Below, piece by piece: positions 25,676 through 34,193 of a DNA stretch of 64,000 nt. The DNA is taken from NCBI RefSeq assembly GCF_000382405.1, contig NZ_KB908259.1, positions 124,001 to 188,000 of the forward strand, written 5' to 3'. This DNA is from Mycobacterium sp. 141 (GTDB lineage Bacteria > Actinomycetota > Actinomycetes > Mycobacteriales > Mycobacteriaceae). The notes below the pieces were generated by a model. It did no database searches. It saw only the letters and a program-made list of their open reading frames with translations, and had not been told where the DNA came from. The position numbers and the translations under genes are program-made. How positions within the stretch are numbered: position 1 is the stretch's first letter; each line of letters opens with the position of its first letter.

Positions 25676-26302
25676 CTAGCTGTCGTCGTCGGCGGTGTGT
25701 TTCGGTTCGTCGAGGGATTCCAGGACCACCTCGGCGACCCGTTTCATGGTGGTCCGGCGATCCATCGCAGCCCGCTGGATCCACTTGAACGCCTCGGGCT
25801 CGGTCATCTGGTGCTTGCTCTGCAGCAGGCCTTTGGCGCGCTCGACCAGCTTGCGAGTCTCCAACCGGTCCGACAGGTTGGCAACTTCAGATTCCAGTGC
25901 CGTGATCTCACCGAAACGGCTGACCGCAACTTCGATGGCCGGGATGAGGTCGGTGACATTGAACGGTTTCACGAGGTAGGCCATGGCTCCGGCGTCGCGG
26001 GCCCGCTCGACCAACTCGCGTTGGCTGAACGCGGTGAGCACGACGATTGGGGCGATGCGCTTGCTGGCGATCTCGGCGGCGGCATCGATCCCGTCGCGAC
26101 GCGGCATCTTGACGTCCATGATCACCAGGTCCGGCCGCAGATTCTCGGCGAGGTCGACGGCTTCCTGCCCGTCACCGGCCTCACCGACCACGTCATAGCC
26201 CTCCTCGCGCAGCATCTCGGCGAGATCGAGGCGGATGAGTGCCTCGTCCTCGGCGATGAGGACGCGGTGGGGCTTGCCAGTGTGAGTCGGTGACCCGGTC
26301 AT
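25676..26302 (-). CDS. pdtaR: ANTAR-domain response regulator PdtaR
   Basis: 208 residues from ATG 26302. A receiver domain covers about residues 12-130 (RVLIAEDEALIRLDLAEML; phosphoacceptor Asp in LVIMDVKMP; LTAFSQ; YLVKPF). A helical linker leads to the ANTAR RNA-binding domain (RKLVERAKGLLQSKHQMTEP, EAFKWIQRAAMDRRTTMKRV). It matches M. tuberculosis Rv1626, which is phosphorylated by PdtaS and acts on nascent transcripts by antitermination. Length and neighbours (cyclase, tRNA-Leu) agree with that locus. The kinase gene is elsewhere in the genome, as usual. Confidence 0.95.
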   Translation of the reverse strand: MTGSPTHTGKPHRVLIAEDEALIRLDLAEMLREEGYDVVGEAGDGQEAVDLAENLRPDLVIMDVKMPRRDGIDAAAEIASKRIAPIVVLTAFSQRELVERARDAGAMAYLVKPFNVTDLIPAIEVAVSRFGEITALESEVANLSDRLETRKLVERAKGLLQSKHQMTEPEAFKWIQRAAMDRRTTMKRVAEVVLESLDEPKHTADDDS

Positions 26303-26387
26303 GGAGATATTGTGTCGCGGCAGCCGCTGGCGAGTGACCGCGGGGCCATCCTCTATGGTGGTAGGCCGCAGCATCCAACGGAGCGAC

Positions 26388-26464
26388 GCCCTCGTATCCC
26401 AACTGGCAGAGGAAACGGATTCAAAACCCGTCCAGTGTGAGTTCGAATCTCACCGAGGGCACCA
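26388..26464 (+). tRNA. tRNA-Leu (CAA), with short variable loop and encoded CCA
   Basis: Acceptor stem GCCCTCG pairs with CGAGGGC; the discriminator is A and CCA is encoded at 26462-26464. The D-arm contains AACTGGCAGA, the T-arm is GTGAG-TTCGAAT-CTCAC. The anticodon loop TTCAAAA reads CAA. The anticodon stem ACGGA/CCCGT has an A-C mismatch at the loop end. The variable region is only about 5 nt, although bacterial tRNA-Leu normally has a long variable arm. Confidence 0.88.
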
Positions 26465-26647
26465 AAACACCAGGTCAGAGTAGGCTTTCCTGCCGCTACG
26501 GCAGCAAGCACAGAGCACGCGCAGTATGCCGCCCTTGAGAACCCCAGACGCCGGCGCAGCCTGTGCCACAGATCCACCGAAACCGACGAGTCCGATACCC
26601 GCAGCTAATACCGCGGCAATTGTTGTAATCCGCATTTTGGTCATCAA
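26450..26647 (-). pseudogene. Signal-peptide fragment running into the tRNA gene
   Basis: The frame begins near 26647 (TTG; ATGs at 26644 and 26635) and encodes a convincing Sec signal, MRITTIAAVLAAGIGLVGFG followed by the cleavage site AQAAP. After about 15 further residues the sequence turns into Cys/Arg-rich text and stops at 26450, inside the 3' part of the tRNA on the opposite strand. A real exported protein would not end in a tRNA gene, so this looks like the 5' end of a small secreted-protein gene whose remainder was lost at the tRNA 3' end. Confidence 0.4.
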
Positions 26648-26905
26648 TTCATGAGACCACGCGATTCCCGGCGGGCACCTACAGAAAACTTTGGGTCTAC
26701 TGCCGTCGTTGCTCGCTTAATTCCTTCGTGAAAACCGACCATAATTTTCGGGACTGTAAAATTTGCAATTCCTGTGTTCGGCGACAAGATTGGCCGAATT
26801 TTCGCGCAGCCTCCAACTGGTCGGAGTGTCGGAGTCGGGTCGCGCCGAATTGGTAGACCCGCGTTGGACTTCAGCCGTCGGTGACAGAGATTCACCGATG
26901 TCGCG
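26648..26905. other. Low-GC intergenic segment
   Basis: About 260 bp with noticeably lower GC than the flanks (for example CATAATTTTCGGGACTGTAA near 26740-26760) and no convincing coding frame. It may hold the promoters of the signal-peptide fragment. It has no palindrome or tRNA-like structure I could support. Confidence 0.3.
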
Positions 26906-27964
26906 CTAAGGCAGGAAGCGGGCGATCTGCGGCGGCTGTAGCCCGCGTATAGCGCGCGCCTGTCGGATGCCTAGGGCGCCGCCGGTCGCGGTGAGCAGAA
27001 CAATCCCGGCAAGTCCAGGCAGTACCGCGAACAACAGGCCCGGTGTGTCGGCCACGCGCAGGTAGTCGGGGTAGCCGGCACGGAACGTTTCAGGAGCTGC
27101 GCTGATCACTGGCGTGGTCGGCTGCGCAGCCTGCACAGTGGGCGCGGTGACCTGCGGTGCGCTCGGTGTGGGCGGTGCCGCAGCGGGCACACCACCACCC
27201 GCCGTGCCCGGCGGAACGGCAACCGACAGAGGCGGAAGCACGACTGGGACCGGCGAAACGACGACCGACAGGCGTGGAAGCGCAACTGGGACCGGTGAAG
27301 CGACCACCGGGCTCGACGGAGTGGCCAGCACCGGAGACCCCGCCTCGGGTCCTGCTTCGGCAGGTGCAAACAGTGTCCCGGGCAGCGGGGCGCGGACCAC
27401 GATCTGGCGGCTGCTCGGGGCGGTTGGCACGGACGCCAGGCTCGGCGACCGGCCGATGCGCCCGCCCATGGTGGCTCCGCCGCCGATCGAAGAGACGCTT
27501 GGCCGGATCTGCGGACCGCTCACCTGAGCCTCAGGAACGGCGGCCGACGTATCCGAGGCGCCCTCTCCCCTGCTCAAGGTCGAGGTTGTGTTCGCTGACT
27601 GTACCGACCGACGCGCGCCCGCTTCGTCGAGGCCGACAGACTTCTGACTAGTGGATTTACCGCTCACACTCGTCTTCTGCTTGCCGGTCAGGCCAGATCT
27701 TCCGGTCTTCTGGTGGTCGCCTTGGCCGGGCCGGCCAATTGTCCCGGCGCCACCGTTCGGCCTACCGTTCGCGCCGGCACGGTGGTGTGAACCCTTCTTG
27801 TTGTCCCTGTGGTGACCGGAGATGCCGAGCACGTCGGCGCCGACACCGAACAGATCAGCGTTCGCGACCGGAGTGCCGGAGACACCGGGCCCACCGACCA
27901 TGGCGCCGCAGGCGATTGCCGCACCGATCGCGGTGTTCCGTACCCGTACCCGGTCCACGTTCAC
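26906..27964 (-). CDS. Exported proline-rich protein with C-terminal membrane anchor
   Basis: 352 residues from ATG 27964. An N-terminal hydrophobic signal (AIGAAIACGAMVGGPGVSG) is followed by a low-complexity Gly/Asn/Lys/Ser region, then a Ser/Thr-rich region. A Pro/Val-rich stalk with near repeats follows (SPVPVALPRLSVV and SPVPVVLPPLSVA, about residues 220-250). Near the C-terminus a hydrophobic helix (LLFAVLPGLAGIVLLTATGG) and a short basic tail suggest membrane anchoring. No domain was recognised. The layout resembles cell-envelope surface proteins of mycobacteria. It is divergent from the cyclase gene. Confidence 0.65.
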   Translation of the reverse strand: MNVDRVRVRNTAIGAAIACGAMVGGPGVSGTPVANADLFGVGADVLGISGHHRDNKKGSHHRAGANGRPNGGAGTIGRPGQGDHQKTGRSGLTGKQKTSVSGKSTSQKSVGLDEAGARRSVQSANTTSTLSRGEGASDTSAAVPEAQVSGPQIRPSVSSIGGGATMGGRIGRSPSLASVPTAPSSRQIVVRAPLPGTLFAPAEAGPEAGSPVLATPSSPVVASPVPVALPRLSVVVSPVPVVLPPLSVAVPPGTAGGGVPAAAPPTPSAPQVTAPTVQAAQPTTPVISAAPETFRAGYPDYLRVADTPGLLFAVLPGLAGIVLLTATGGALGIRQARAIRGLQPPQIARFLP

Positions 27965-28248
27965 ATTCCCTCAGAGGTCCGCGACACTGGCGTCGCGTGC
28001 GCTGGACGATGCTCCATTCTGACACACGAACATCACGAAAAGTTTGCTGACGTTGGATCGGGCCGTGGTTGCGCCGGAACAACCGCAGCAACGTCACTCC
28101 GATGATGTGTTCACCGCCAGGGTGATGAGTTCGGCCCCGTCGGCGCCAGTTCGTCGGCGGCGTACTCGATCGGCGATCATCAAATGGCTTCTTTTGAGAT
28201 CAACCGGGCTCACGACGACATCGCCGGCGTGAGACGCTGCGCGAATGT
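27965..28248. other. Divergent intergenic region upstream of the cyclase
   Basis: About 280 bp between two divergent genes with no convincing coding frame; small frames here have unusual composition and overlap the promoter area. It should hold the promoters for the exported protein and the cyclase. The cyclase-proximal end carries a TetR-type inverted repeat (next entry). Confidence 0.35.
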
Positions 28249-28266
28249 CGACCGACTGATCGGTCG
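28249..28266. promoter_or_regulatory. TetR-type inverted repeat upstream of the cyclase
   Basis: CGACCGA-CTGA-TCGGTCG is a perfect 7-bp inverted repeat with a 4-bp centre ending 20 bp before the cyclase start codon. The GACCGA/TCGGTC half-sites are typical of actinobacterial TetR operators. No TetR gene is adjacent. Confidence 0.5.
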
Positions 28267-28286
28267 GCGACGATACGCTCTCCAAC

Positions 28287-29570
28287 GTGGCAGTCAGCGA
28301 GTTTCGACGCTCGACATGCATGCCCGAGCTGGCGTTGAACGGTCAGCTGCCCGCGCGGACCGCGCACTACGCGGAGAGCCTGTCCAGTCGGTTGCGAGTG
28401 CTGACGATCGCAACGTGGATCGCTGCTTCGGTATCCGGCTTTTTCGGCCTGTTTCAGCTGATTGTCGGTGGGGCCATCTGGCGAGTCGGGTTTCTCAACC
28501 TCGGGTTCGCGGCCCTGTTCGTAGTGGTACCGCTGTTGTACCGATTTGGTGAGCTCATCGCACCGTTGACCTTCTTCGTCATCGCCTACATCTCGGTGTC
28601 GCTGATGTGTTACCAGGTGGGCACGGGGTCCGGCCTACAGCTCTACTTCCTGGTGTCGGCCTCGTTGGTGGTGCTGGTGCTGGGTATCGAGCGCATCGGC
28701 CTGGCCGCCGTGCTCGTCGGGTTGGGTGTCGTCGCATCGATTGCGCTGGCATTCGTGGCGCCGGTCGACCGCGGCCTCGGCCCGTCGTGGACGTTGCGGT
28801 TCGGTTTCGTCGTCACGGCGGTTTCGTCGACCGTCATGGTCTTCGCCACGGTGTGGTTGGTGTTACGCGAGAACGCCCGCGCCGAGGCGGCTATGGAAGC
28901 CGAATACCAGCGCTCCGAGCAACTGTTGGCCAACATCCTGCCGGCCACCGTCGCCGCCCGCCTCAAGGATCCGGCCCGCACGATCATCGCCGACAAATAC
29001 GATGATGCGTCCATCCTGTTCGCCGACATCGCCGGCTACACCAGCCGCGCAAGCGACACTTCGCCTGCTGACCTGGTGCGCTTTCTCGACCGGCTCTACA
29101 CCGACCTCGATGCGCTGGTGGACAAGCACGATCTGGAGAAGGTCAAGACCAGCGGCGACTCATACATGGTGGTCTCCGGTGTGCCCAACCCAAGGACCGA
29201 CCACGTCGAGGCGTTGGCGTGCTTTGCGCTCGACATGGCCGATGCCGTCGCCGATCTCAAGGATCCGCAGGGCCGGGCCGTACCACTGCGCATCGGATTG
29301 GCAGCCGGTCCCGTCGTGGCTGGTGTGGTCGGCGCCCGCAAGTTCTTCTACGACGTATGGGGCGATGCCGTGAACATCGCATCCCGGATGGAGACCACCG
29401 ATGTCGAAGGTCGAATTCAGGTGCCGCAGAACGTCTATGAGCGCATCAGCGACAGCTTCGTGCTCGAGGAACGCGGAGAGGTCGACATCAAGGGCAAGGG
29501 CGCAATGCGGACCTGGTACCTGGTCGGCCGCCGCGACGACGACGTGCGTGCGGCGGTCGAGACCAGCTAG
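28287..29570 (+). CDS. cya: Membrane class III adenylate cyclase (Rv1625c type)
   Basis: 427 residues from GTG 28287. Six membrane helices (about residues 38-195) are followed by a short linker and the catalytic domain (about 235-410). All six canonical residues are visible: metal Asp in ILFADIAGYTSR and in TSGDSYMVV, substrate Lys in LEKVKTSGD, Asp in YDVWGDAVN, then Asn in AVNIASR and the final Arg of that motif. This is the class IIIa arrangement, active as a homodimer. It makes cAMP. The gene corresponds to M. tuberculosis Rv1625c, and its neighbours (tRNA, pdtaR) agree. Confidence 0.94.
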   Translation: MAVSEFRRSTCMPELALNGQLPARTAHYAESLSSRLRVLTIATWIAASVSGFFGLFQLIVGGAIWRVGFLNLGFAALFVVVPLLYRFGELIAPLTFFVIAYISVSLMCYQVGTGSGLQLYFLVSASLVVLVLGIERIGLAAVLVGLGVVASIALAFVAPVDRGLGPSWTLRFGFVVTAVSSTVMVFATVWLVLRENARAEAAMEAEYQRSEQLLANILPATVAARLKDPARTIIADKYDDASILFADIAGYTSRASDTSPADLVRFLDRLYTDLDALVDKHDLEKVKTSGDSYMVVSGVPNPRTDHVEALACFALDMADAVADLKDPQGRAVPLRIGLAAGPVVAGVVGARKFFYDVWGDAVNIASRMETTDVEGRIQVPQNVYERISDSFVLEERGEVDIKGKGAMRTWYLVGRRDDDVRAAVETS

Positions 29571-29616
29571 ACCTTGCCGTCGCGCACCCGACGCAGGGTG
29601 TTCACTACGGCGGGGA

Positions 29617-31443
29617 TCACACCTGCGGTTCGGTGAGCTGCTCATCGTTCTTGTCCTGCTGGCTCAGCAGCCGGGCGTATCCGGCGCCCATTCCCAGCAG
29701 CGCCAGTCCCACCACGATGAACACCGCAACCCGGAAGATACCGTCGAGGGTGCCCAGGTCGAATAGGAAAAGCTTGGCCATCGCCGCGGCCACCAGCGTC
29801 AGTCCCCCGCCGATGGGCAGTGATCGCTGCAGCCTCGGTCGGCTCGCGGCGTAGTAAAACAAGCCGGCTGCCAACACGACCCAGCAGATGGTCGCCGCCA
29901 TCTGCCCGCCGAAGAACCCGGCACCGGTCCCGCCGACGAGCACCCCGGCCGTCACGGTGAAAGTCGTCACCGCATAGCCGATCACCGCCGCCGCGACCAC
30001 CCACAGCAGCCGAATCGAGTCGTCGCGTACCGGTCTACCAACGCTCCACGACCACGCGATCGTCACTGCGGCGGCTATCGCCAGGATGCTCGACATCAGC
30101 ACCGACGCCGCGACGCTTCCACCGAGTTCGGTTGCGTGCGTGAGAGTTTCCGGTGGCGCGTAGCTGAGGAAATACAAGCCACCGAACACCGCGAACCCGA
30201 TCGCCGCCCACCTTCCGACGTCACTGCGCCGGGCGGCGATCGCAACCACGATCGCCATCGCGAGCAGTACCGGACCGGCTACCGTGCCCTCGAAGGCCAC
30301 GGTGACCGCGATCAGAGCCGCGACTGCCGAGAGCGCCGACCATACCTGCCGCACCACAGCCGTGACACCGGGCACCCGATCACCGATCGCGGCGATTCCG
30401 ACCAGGGCTGCGGCCAGCACTCCGATCATCAGGGCGGCCACCGCCCGATCCGCCGCGGCCGAAACACACAGCAGCGGGATGGTTCCCGCGGCCGTCGTGA
30501 GCGCCATCCCAGCCTTGTTGGCAGTCCAGCGCAGCAACAGCACCCCGCCGGCGACGGCCAGCACCGCACCTATCGCGCAGGCCAGCGCCAACCGCAGATC
30601 GTTGCGGCCGCCGAACGTCGCCCCCACCAATGCGAACAGCAGCGGCACGGTGCCCGCAGTAGTCCGCGCGACGTGCAATGTCATCCAGTCGCGCCCCCAC
30701 TGCACGGGCAGTGTGGCCGCCGACAACGCCAGCATGAATCCGATCAGAAGCAGCGTGACACCGTCGGTGACGACCGGTGCCAGCACGATCAACGGCACCA
30801 GAACCAGAAGGCCCAGATGCTCGGAGTCCCACGTGCGGGCCAATGTCAGCCCGGCACCGCCGATGACTGCGGCGATGGTCAGCCCTACGGGAGCCGAGAC
30901 CCAGTGGTAGACCGCCGTCACGGCGATCACATCTATGTAGGCTGCGGCGATCCCGGTCGCGGCCAGTGCGATCGCGCCGATGCGTCCACCGGGCCTCAAC
31001 TGCTGCCACCAGGCCACCGCGATCAGCGCCACCGCCAGCACGGCACCCGCTGCGACGCGGAACCCGGGCCGCAGAATGCCCGCCTGCGCGGCGAGTACCA
31101 CCAGCAACACGACACCGACGAGGGTGACGGCCACACCGGCGACAGCCAGAACCTTGCCGATCCAGCCTTCGGAACGTTCGCGACGCGGAGGCGGAGCCGG
31201 TGCGGCAACCGGAGGCGGAGCCTGTGTGGCCACCGGTGGCGCGACAGCCACGGGCGCTGCGGCCTGCGGCGGTGCCGGATAGGGGCCGGCCGCCCAATAT
31301 GGGGCAACCGGCTGCGCGAGAGGTCGGTAGGCCAGCAGACGGTCCAGCTCCGCCAGGTCCGCCGACACCCGGCCCGTGTAGGCGTTGATCGCAGAGATGT
31401 CCGCGGCCAACCGGGAGATGAGGGCACGATGCGGTTCGGTCAT
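29617..31443 (-). CDS. DUF2339 large membrane protein
   Basis: 608 residues from ATG 31443. A short helical N-terminus (LISRLAADISAINAYTGRVS) is followed by a Pro/Ala-rich linker and then WIGKVLAVAGVAVTLVGVVL, the beginning of about 18-20 membrane helices. The order of Pro-rich cytosolic N-terminus and many helices is the DUF2339 pattern. Its function is unknown. It ends 46 bp from the convergent cyclase gene and is likely its own transcription unit. Confidence 0.85.
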   Translation of the reverse strand: MTEPHRALISRLAADISAINAYTGRVSADLAELDRLLAYRPLAQPVAPYWAAGPYPAPPQAAAPVAVAPPVATQAPPPVAAPAPPPRRERSEGWIGKVLAVAGVAVTLVGVVLLVVLAAQAGILRPGFRVAAGAVLAVALIAVAWWQQLRPGGRIGAIALAATGIAAAYIDVIAVTAVYHWVSAPVGLTIAAVIGGAGLTLARTWDSEHLGLLVLVPLIVLAPVVTDGVTLLLIGFMLALSAATLPVQWGRDWMTLHVARTTAGTVPLLFALVGATFGGRNDLRLALACAIGAVLAVAGGVLLLRWTANKAGMALTTAAGTIPLLCVSAAADRAVAALMIGVLAAALVGIAAIGDRVPGVTAVVRQVWSALSAVAALIAVTVAFEGTVAGPVLLAMAIVVAIAARRSDVGRWAAIGFAVFGGLYFLSYAPPETLTHATELGGSVAASVLMSSILAIAAAVTIAWSWSVGRPVRDDSIRLLWVVAAAVIGYAVTTFTVTAGVLVGGTGAGFFGGQMAATICWVVLAAGLFYYAASRPRLQRSLPIGGGLTLVAAAMAKLFLFDLGTLDGIFRVAVFIVVGLALLGMGAGYARLLSQQDKNDEQLTEPQV

Positions 31444-31488
31444 GCCTGTGATCGTCGCAGCAAACCCAGACCGTCCGGATGAGTAGGA

Positions 31489-32142
31489 CTACTCGTCGAG
31501 CCCGTGCTCGATCGCGTACCGAGCCAGCTCGACCCGGTTGGCCACCTGTAATTTACGGAACGTCGCCTGGACGTGGTTCTCCACGGTCCGGTGGCTCAGC
31601 GACAGCCGCGTGGCAATCTGCTTGGCGGTCAACCCTTTTGCCACGAAGCGCAGCACCTCGGTCTCGCGTTCGGTGAGGCTCGGTGTGGCGGGGTCCCGGT
31701 CCGGACGCGCTGCCATGCGTCGGTACTCCCCCAGCACCAGACCGGCCAGACCCGGTGTGAACACGGCCCGTCCCTGCGCGGTGGCCCGAACAGCCTCGCC
31801 CAGTTCGACTTTCGATGCGCTCTTGACCAGGTAACCGGTGGCGCCTGCCTTCACGGCCTCCAGTACGTCTTCGCGTTCGTCGGACGCCGACAACACCAGG
31901 ACCTTGGTATCCGGGGACACCGCCAACACTTCCGCGGTGGCCTGCGCGCCGGTGCCGTCGGTCAACCGCATGTCCATCACCACCACATCGGGGCGGACGA
32001 CCGCGGCGCGGCGCCGAGCCGCGGCGACCCCGTCCGCCGTCGCGACCACCTCGAAGCCGTCGTCGGCAAGATCTCGGGCCACCGCATCCCGCCAGATCGG
32101 GTGGTCATCCACCACCATCACCTTCGGTACGGACTCAGCCAT
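31489..32142 (-). CDS. LuxR-type response regulator paired with MacS kinase
   Basis: 217 residues from ATG 32142. Receiver: VMVVDDHPIWRDAVARDLAD, phosphoacceptor Asp in VVVMDMRLTDG, LVLSASDE and YLVKSASK. A NarL/LuxR helix-turn-helix follows (LTERETEVLRFVAKGL, SLSHRTVENHVQATFRKLQV). The ATG overlaps the histidine-kinase stop (TGATG), so this is a cognate pair. It should activate or repress target promoters on phosphorylation by that kinase. The signal and regulon are not evident from the window. Confidence 0.93.
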   Translation of the reverse strand: MAESVPKVMVVDDHPIWRDAVARDLADDGFEVVATADGVAAARRRAAVVRPDVVVMDMRLTDGTGAQATAEVLAVSPDTKVLVLSASDEREDVLEAVKAGATGYLVKSASKVELGEAVRATAQGRAVFTPGLAGLVLGEYRRMAARPDRDPATPSLTERETEVLRFVAKGLTAKQIATRLSLSHRTVENHVQATFRKLQVANRVELARYAIEHGLDE

Positions 32143-33278
32143 CACCCGTCCCCCTCCTTGCGCAGCACCGTCAGTTCCCATTCCGTACCGGCGCCCGGTG
32201 CAGTGGTCAACTGGGCCGCGCCACCCAGCCAATCCATTCGCCCCACAATCGATTTCGATATACCCAGGCGACCCTGCCGGACCGCCTCGGCCAGCCGGCC
32301 ATCGGCGATGCCCACGCCGTCATCGCGGATACTGACCATCACGGTCTCCCCCAGATCCTCGACGAGGACGAATGCCCGGGCGTCCGGCCCGGCATGGGCG
32401 ACCACGTTGTCGAGCGCATTGCCGGCCGCCGCGAACAGTTCCCGGGCCACCGCATCTTCGAGCAGCACGGGCTGCGCAGGCAGGCTGACCGAGACCCGAT
32501 CACTGGCCCGGCTGCGCAGCAATGCGCCGATGTCGGTCAGTGTTCCCGCGGCCACTTCGGTATCGGGCGCACTGACCAGCCGGCGCAGCGCCCGCTCCTG
32601 CTCCCCGGCAAGCTCTGCGAGTGCCGCGGTTTCACCGCCGATTTCACGGCCCCGCCGGGACACCAACGCCAAGACCTGGATGGCCCCGTCGTGCACTCGG
32701 CGTGACAGCCGTTCCCTCTCCTCCACGGCAGCGGCCATTCGGACCGCCCGCTCGAGTTCGGCATGGGCACGCCGGGCAGTTTGTGCGGCCATGCCGACCG
32801 CGAGCCCAACCGCAACCTCGATGACGATCGTGGCGTTGCGACCGAGGTTGGGGCTCACATACCCCTTCAACGTCGCTGCAACCGCCACCACCGCCAGCCC
32901 GGTCGCCATGCCGCCGACCGGGCCGAACTGAAGAGCCGCCGAGATGGTGGCGTTCGTCGCCCACAGTGTGGTCGGCCACGATTGGTTGTCGGCCACCCAG
33001 TGATCGGACGCGACGACCTCCGTCGACAACATCAGTGCCAGCACGATCACGATTTCGGTGATCACCCAAGCTGGCCGGCGACCGAACCCTTTCAGGTAGG
33101 CGACTGCGCACGCGATGCTCCAGAGCATCAGCACAGCAAACAATGACCAGGCCAGGATCGGGCGCGTCAGATCATCGTTGATCGCGATCTGGAAGCCGGA
33201 CGCGTAAATGCAGCTCAGCAGCCGGAAGCCCTGCGCCGCCCGCCACAGCGGGGTGACCGGATCCGAACCGCGCTGCAC
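32142..33278 (-). CDS. macS: MacS-family sensor histidine kinase
   Basis: 378 residues from ATG 33278. About five membrane helices in residues 20-160 form the sensor. The HisKA_3 dimerisation helix has ERERLSRRVHDGAIQVLALV, with the phosphorylated His in VHDG. The ATPase domain carries NALDNVVAHAG (N box), IRDDGVGIAD (G1) and a short C-terminal lid. This layout is that of actinobacterial MacS kinases. It is co-transcribed with the LuxR regulator, one base overlap. Confidence 0.9.
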   Translation of the reverse strand: MQRGSDPVTPLWRAAQGFRLLSCIYASGFQIAINDDLTRPILAWSLFAVLMLWSIACAVAYLKGFGRRPAWVITEIVIVLALMLSTEVVASDHWVADNQSWPTTLWATNATISAALQFGPVGGMATGLAVVAVAATLKGYVSPNLGRNATIVIEVAVGLAVGMAAQTARRAHAELERAVRMAAAVEERERLSRRVHDGAIQVLALVSRRGREIGGETAALAELAGEQERALRRLVSAPDTEVAAGTLTDIGALLRSRASDRVSVSLPAQPVLLEDAVARELFAAAGNALDNVVAHAGPDARAFVLVEDLGETVMVSIRDDGVGIADGRLAEAVRQGRLGISKSIVGRMDWLGGAAQLTTAPGAGTEWELTVLRKEGDG

Positions 33279-33329
33279 CTGCTCAGCATAAGGTCGGCGG
33301 TGCGACCGAGCGGCACCAGCTCAGCGCGG

Positions 33330-34184
33330 CTATGGTCCGACCGCGACCGGACGATTGGGATCGCTGACCCACTCTGACCATGATCCGGGGAACAAAGCTG
33401 CATCCACGCCGGCAGCGGCCAGCGCTGCGACTGTGACAGCTGCGGTGACACCTGAGCCGCAGTAGGCGCCGACCTCGGTGACGTCGGTCAGCCCTTGTGC
33501 AGTGAACAACTCGCGGAGCTCGGAACGCGGCAGCAGCGTGCCGTCGGCGGCGAGGACCCGGGTGCTGGGCAGATTCAACGCACCCGGGATGTGGCCGGCG
33601 GCCGCATCCATTGGTTCGACGTCACCGCGGAATCGCTCCGGCGCGCGGGCATCGAGCAACACACCGGCATGGTCTCCCGCCTCGTCGGCGGTGATCGTGC
33701 GACGGGCTCCGTGGTACAGATCATCGTGAGTGACGACGACATCGCCCGGCGCAGGCTCGACCGATCCGGTCTGCAAGGCGCCACCTGCGGCGGTCCACGC
33801 TGCAAGTCCGCCGTCGAGGATGCGGACATCGGCGATGCCGGCCGCGGTCAGCACCCACCAGGCCCGCCCGGACCCAGCCCGGTTCCAGTCGTCGTAAACC
33901 ACGACGGGCACCCCGGTGCGCAAGCCCCAGCGGCGCGCTGAAGCCTCGAGGTTGCGCCCGGAAGGCAATGGATGGCGCCCCTTTCCGACGACACTGTGAT
34001 CGGTCAGCTCGTCGTCGAGGGACACGTACACCGCGCCTGGCACGTGGCCGGCCAAATACGCGGCAGTGCCGTCGGGCTCAGGCAGTGTCCACCGCACGTC
34101 CAAGACCGTGACGGGATCTCCGGACTCGATGAGTCGTCGCAGTTCGGCAGCGGGGACAAAAACGTCTGTTCGTACTGCACTCAC
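33330..34184 (-). CDS. Sulfurtransferase (tandem rhodanese, mercaptopyruvate type)
   Basis: 284 residues with two rhodanese domains. The first (VTVLDVRWTLPEP, AGHVPGAVYVSLD, VVVYDDWN) is inactive, the second carries the active-site loop YCGSGVTAAV near residue 240, whose CGSGVTA form is that of 3-mercaptopyruvate sulfurtransferases rather than the CRxGx[RT] of thiosulfate enzymes. It should transfer sulfane sulfur to thiols or cyanide in the cytosol. It corresponds to the SseA/SseB group of mycobacteria. The start is GTG or ATG at 34184 as read here. Confidence 0.88.
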   Translation of the reverse strand: MSAVRTDVFVPAAELRRLIESGDPVTVLDVRWTLPEPDGTAAYLAGHVPGAVYVSLDDELTDHSVVGKGRHPLPSGRNLEASARRWGLRTGVPVVVYDDWNRAGSGRAWWVLTAAGIADVRILDGGLAAWTAAGGALQTGSVEPAPGDVVVTHDDLYHGARRTITADEAGDHAGVLLDARAPERFRGDVEPMDAAAGHIPGALNLPSTRVLAADGTLLPRSELRELFTAQGLTDVTEVGAYCGSGVTAAVTVAALAAAGVDAALFPGSWSEWVSDPNRPVAVGP

Positions 34185-34193
34185 GCATCGAAG

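Noticed and set aside
28094..28321. 75-residue minus-strand frame upstream of the cyclase
   Set aside because: It overlaps the start of the cyclase gene, has no ribosome-binding site and no recognisable composition or motif.
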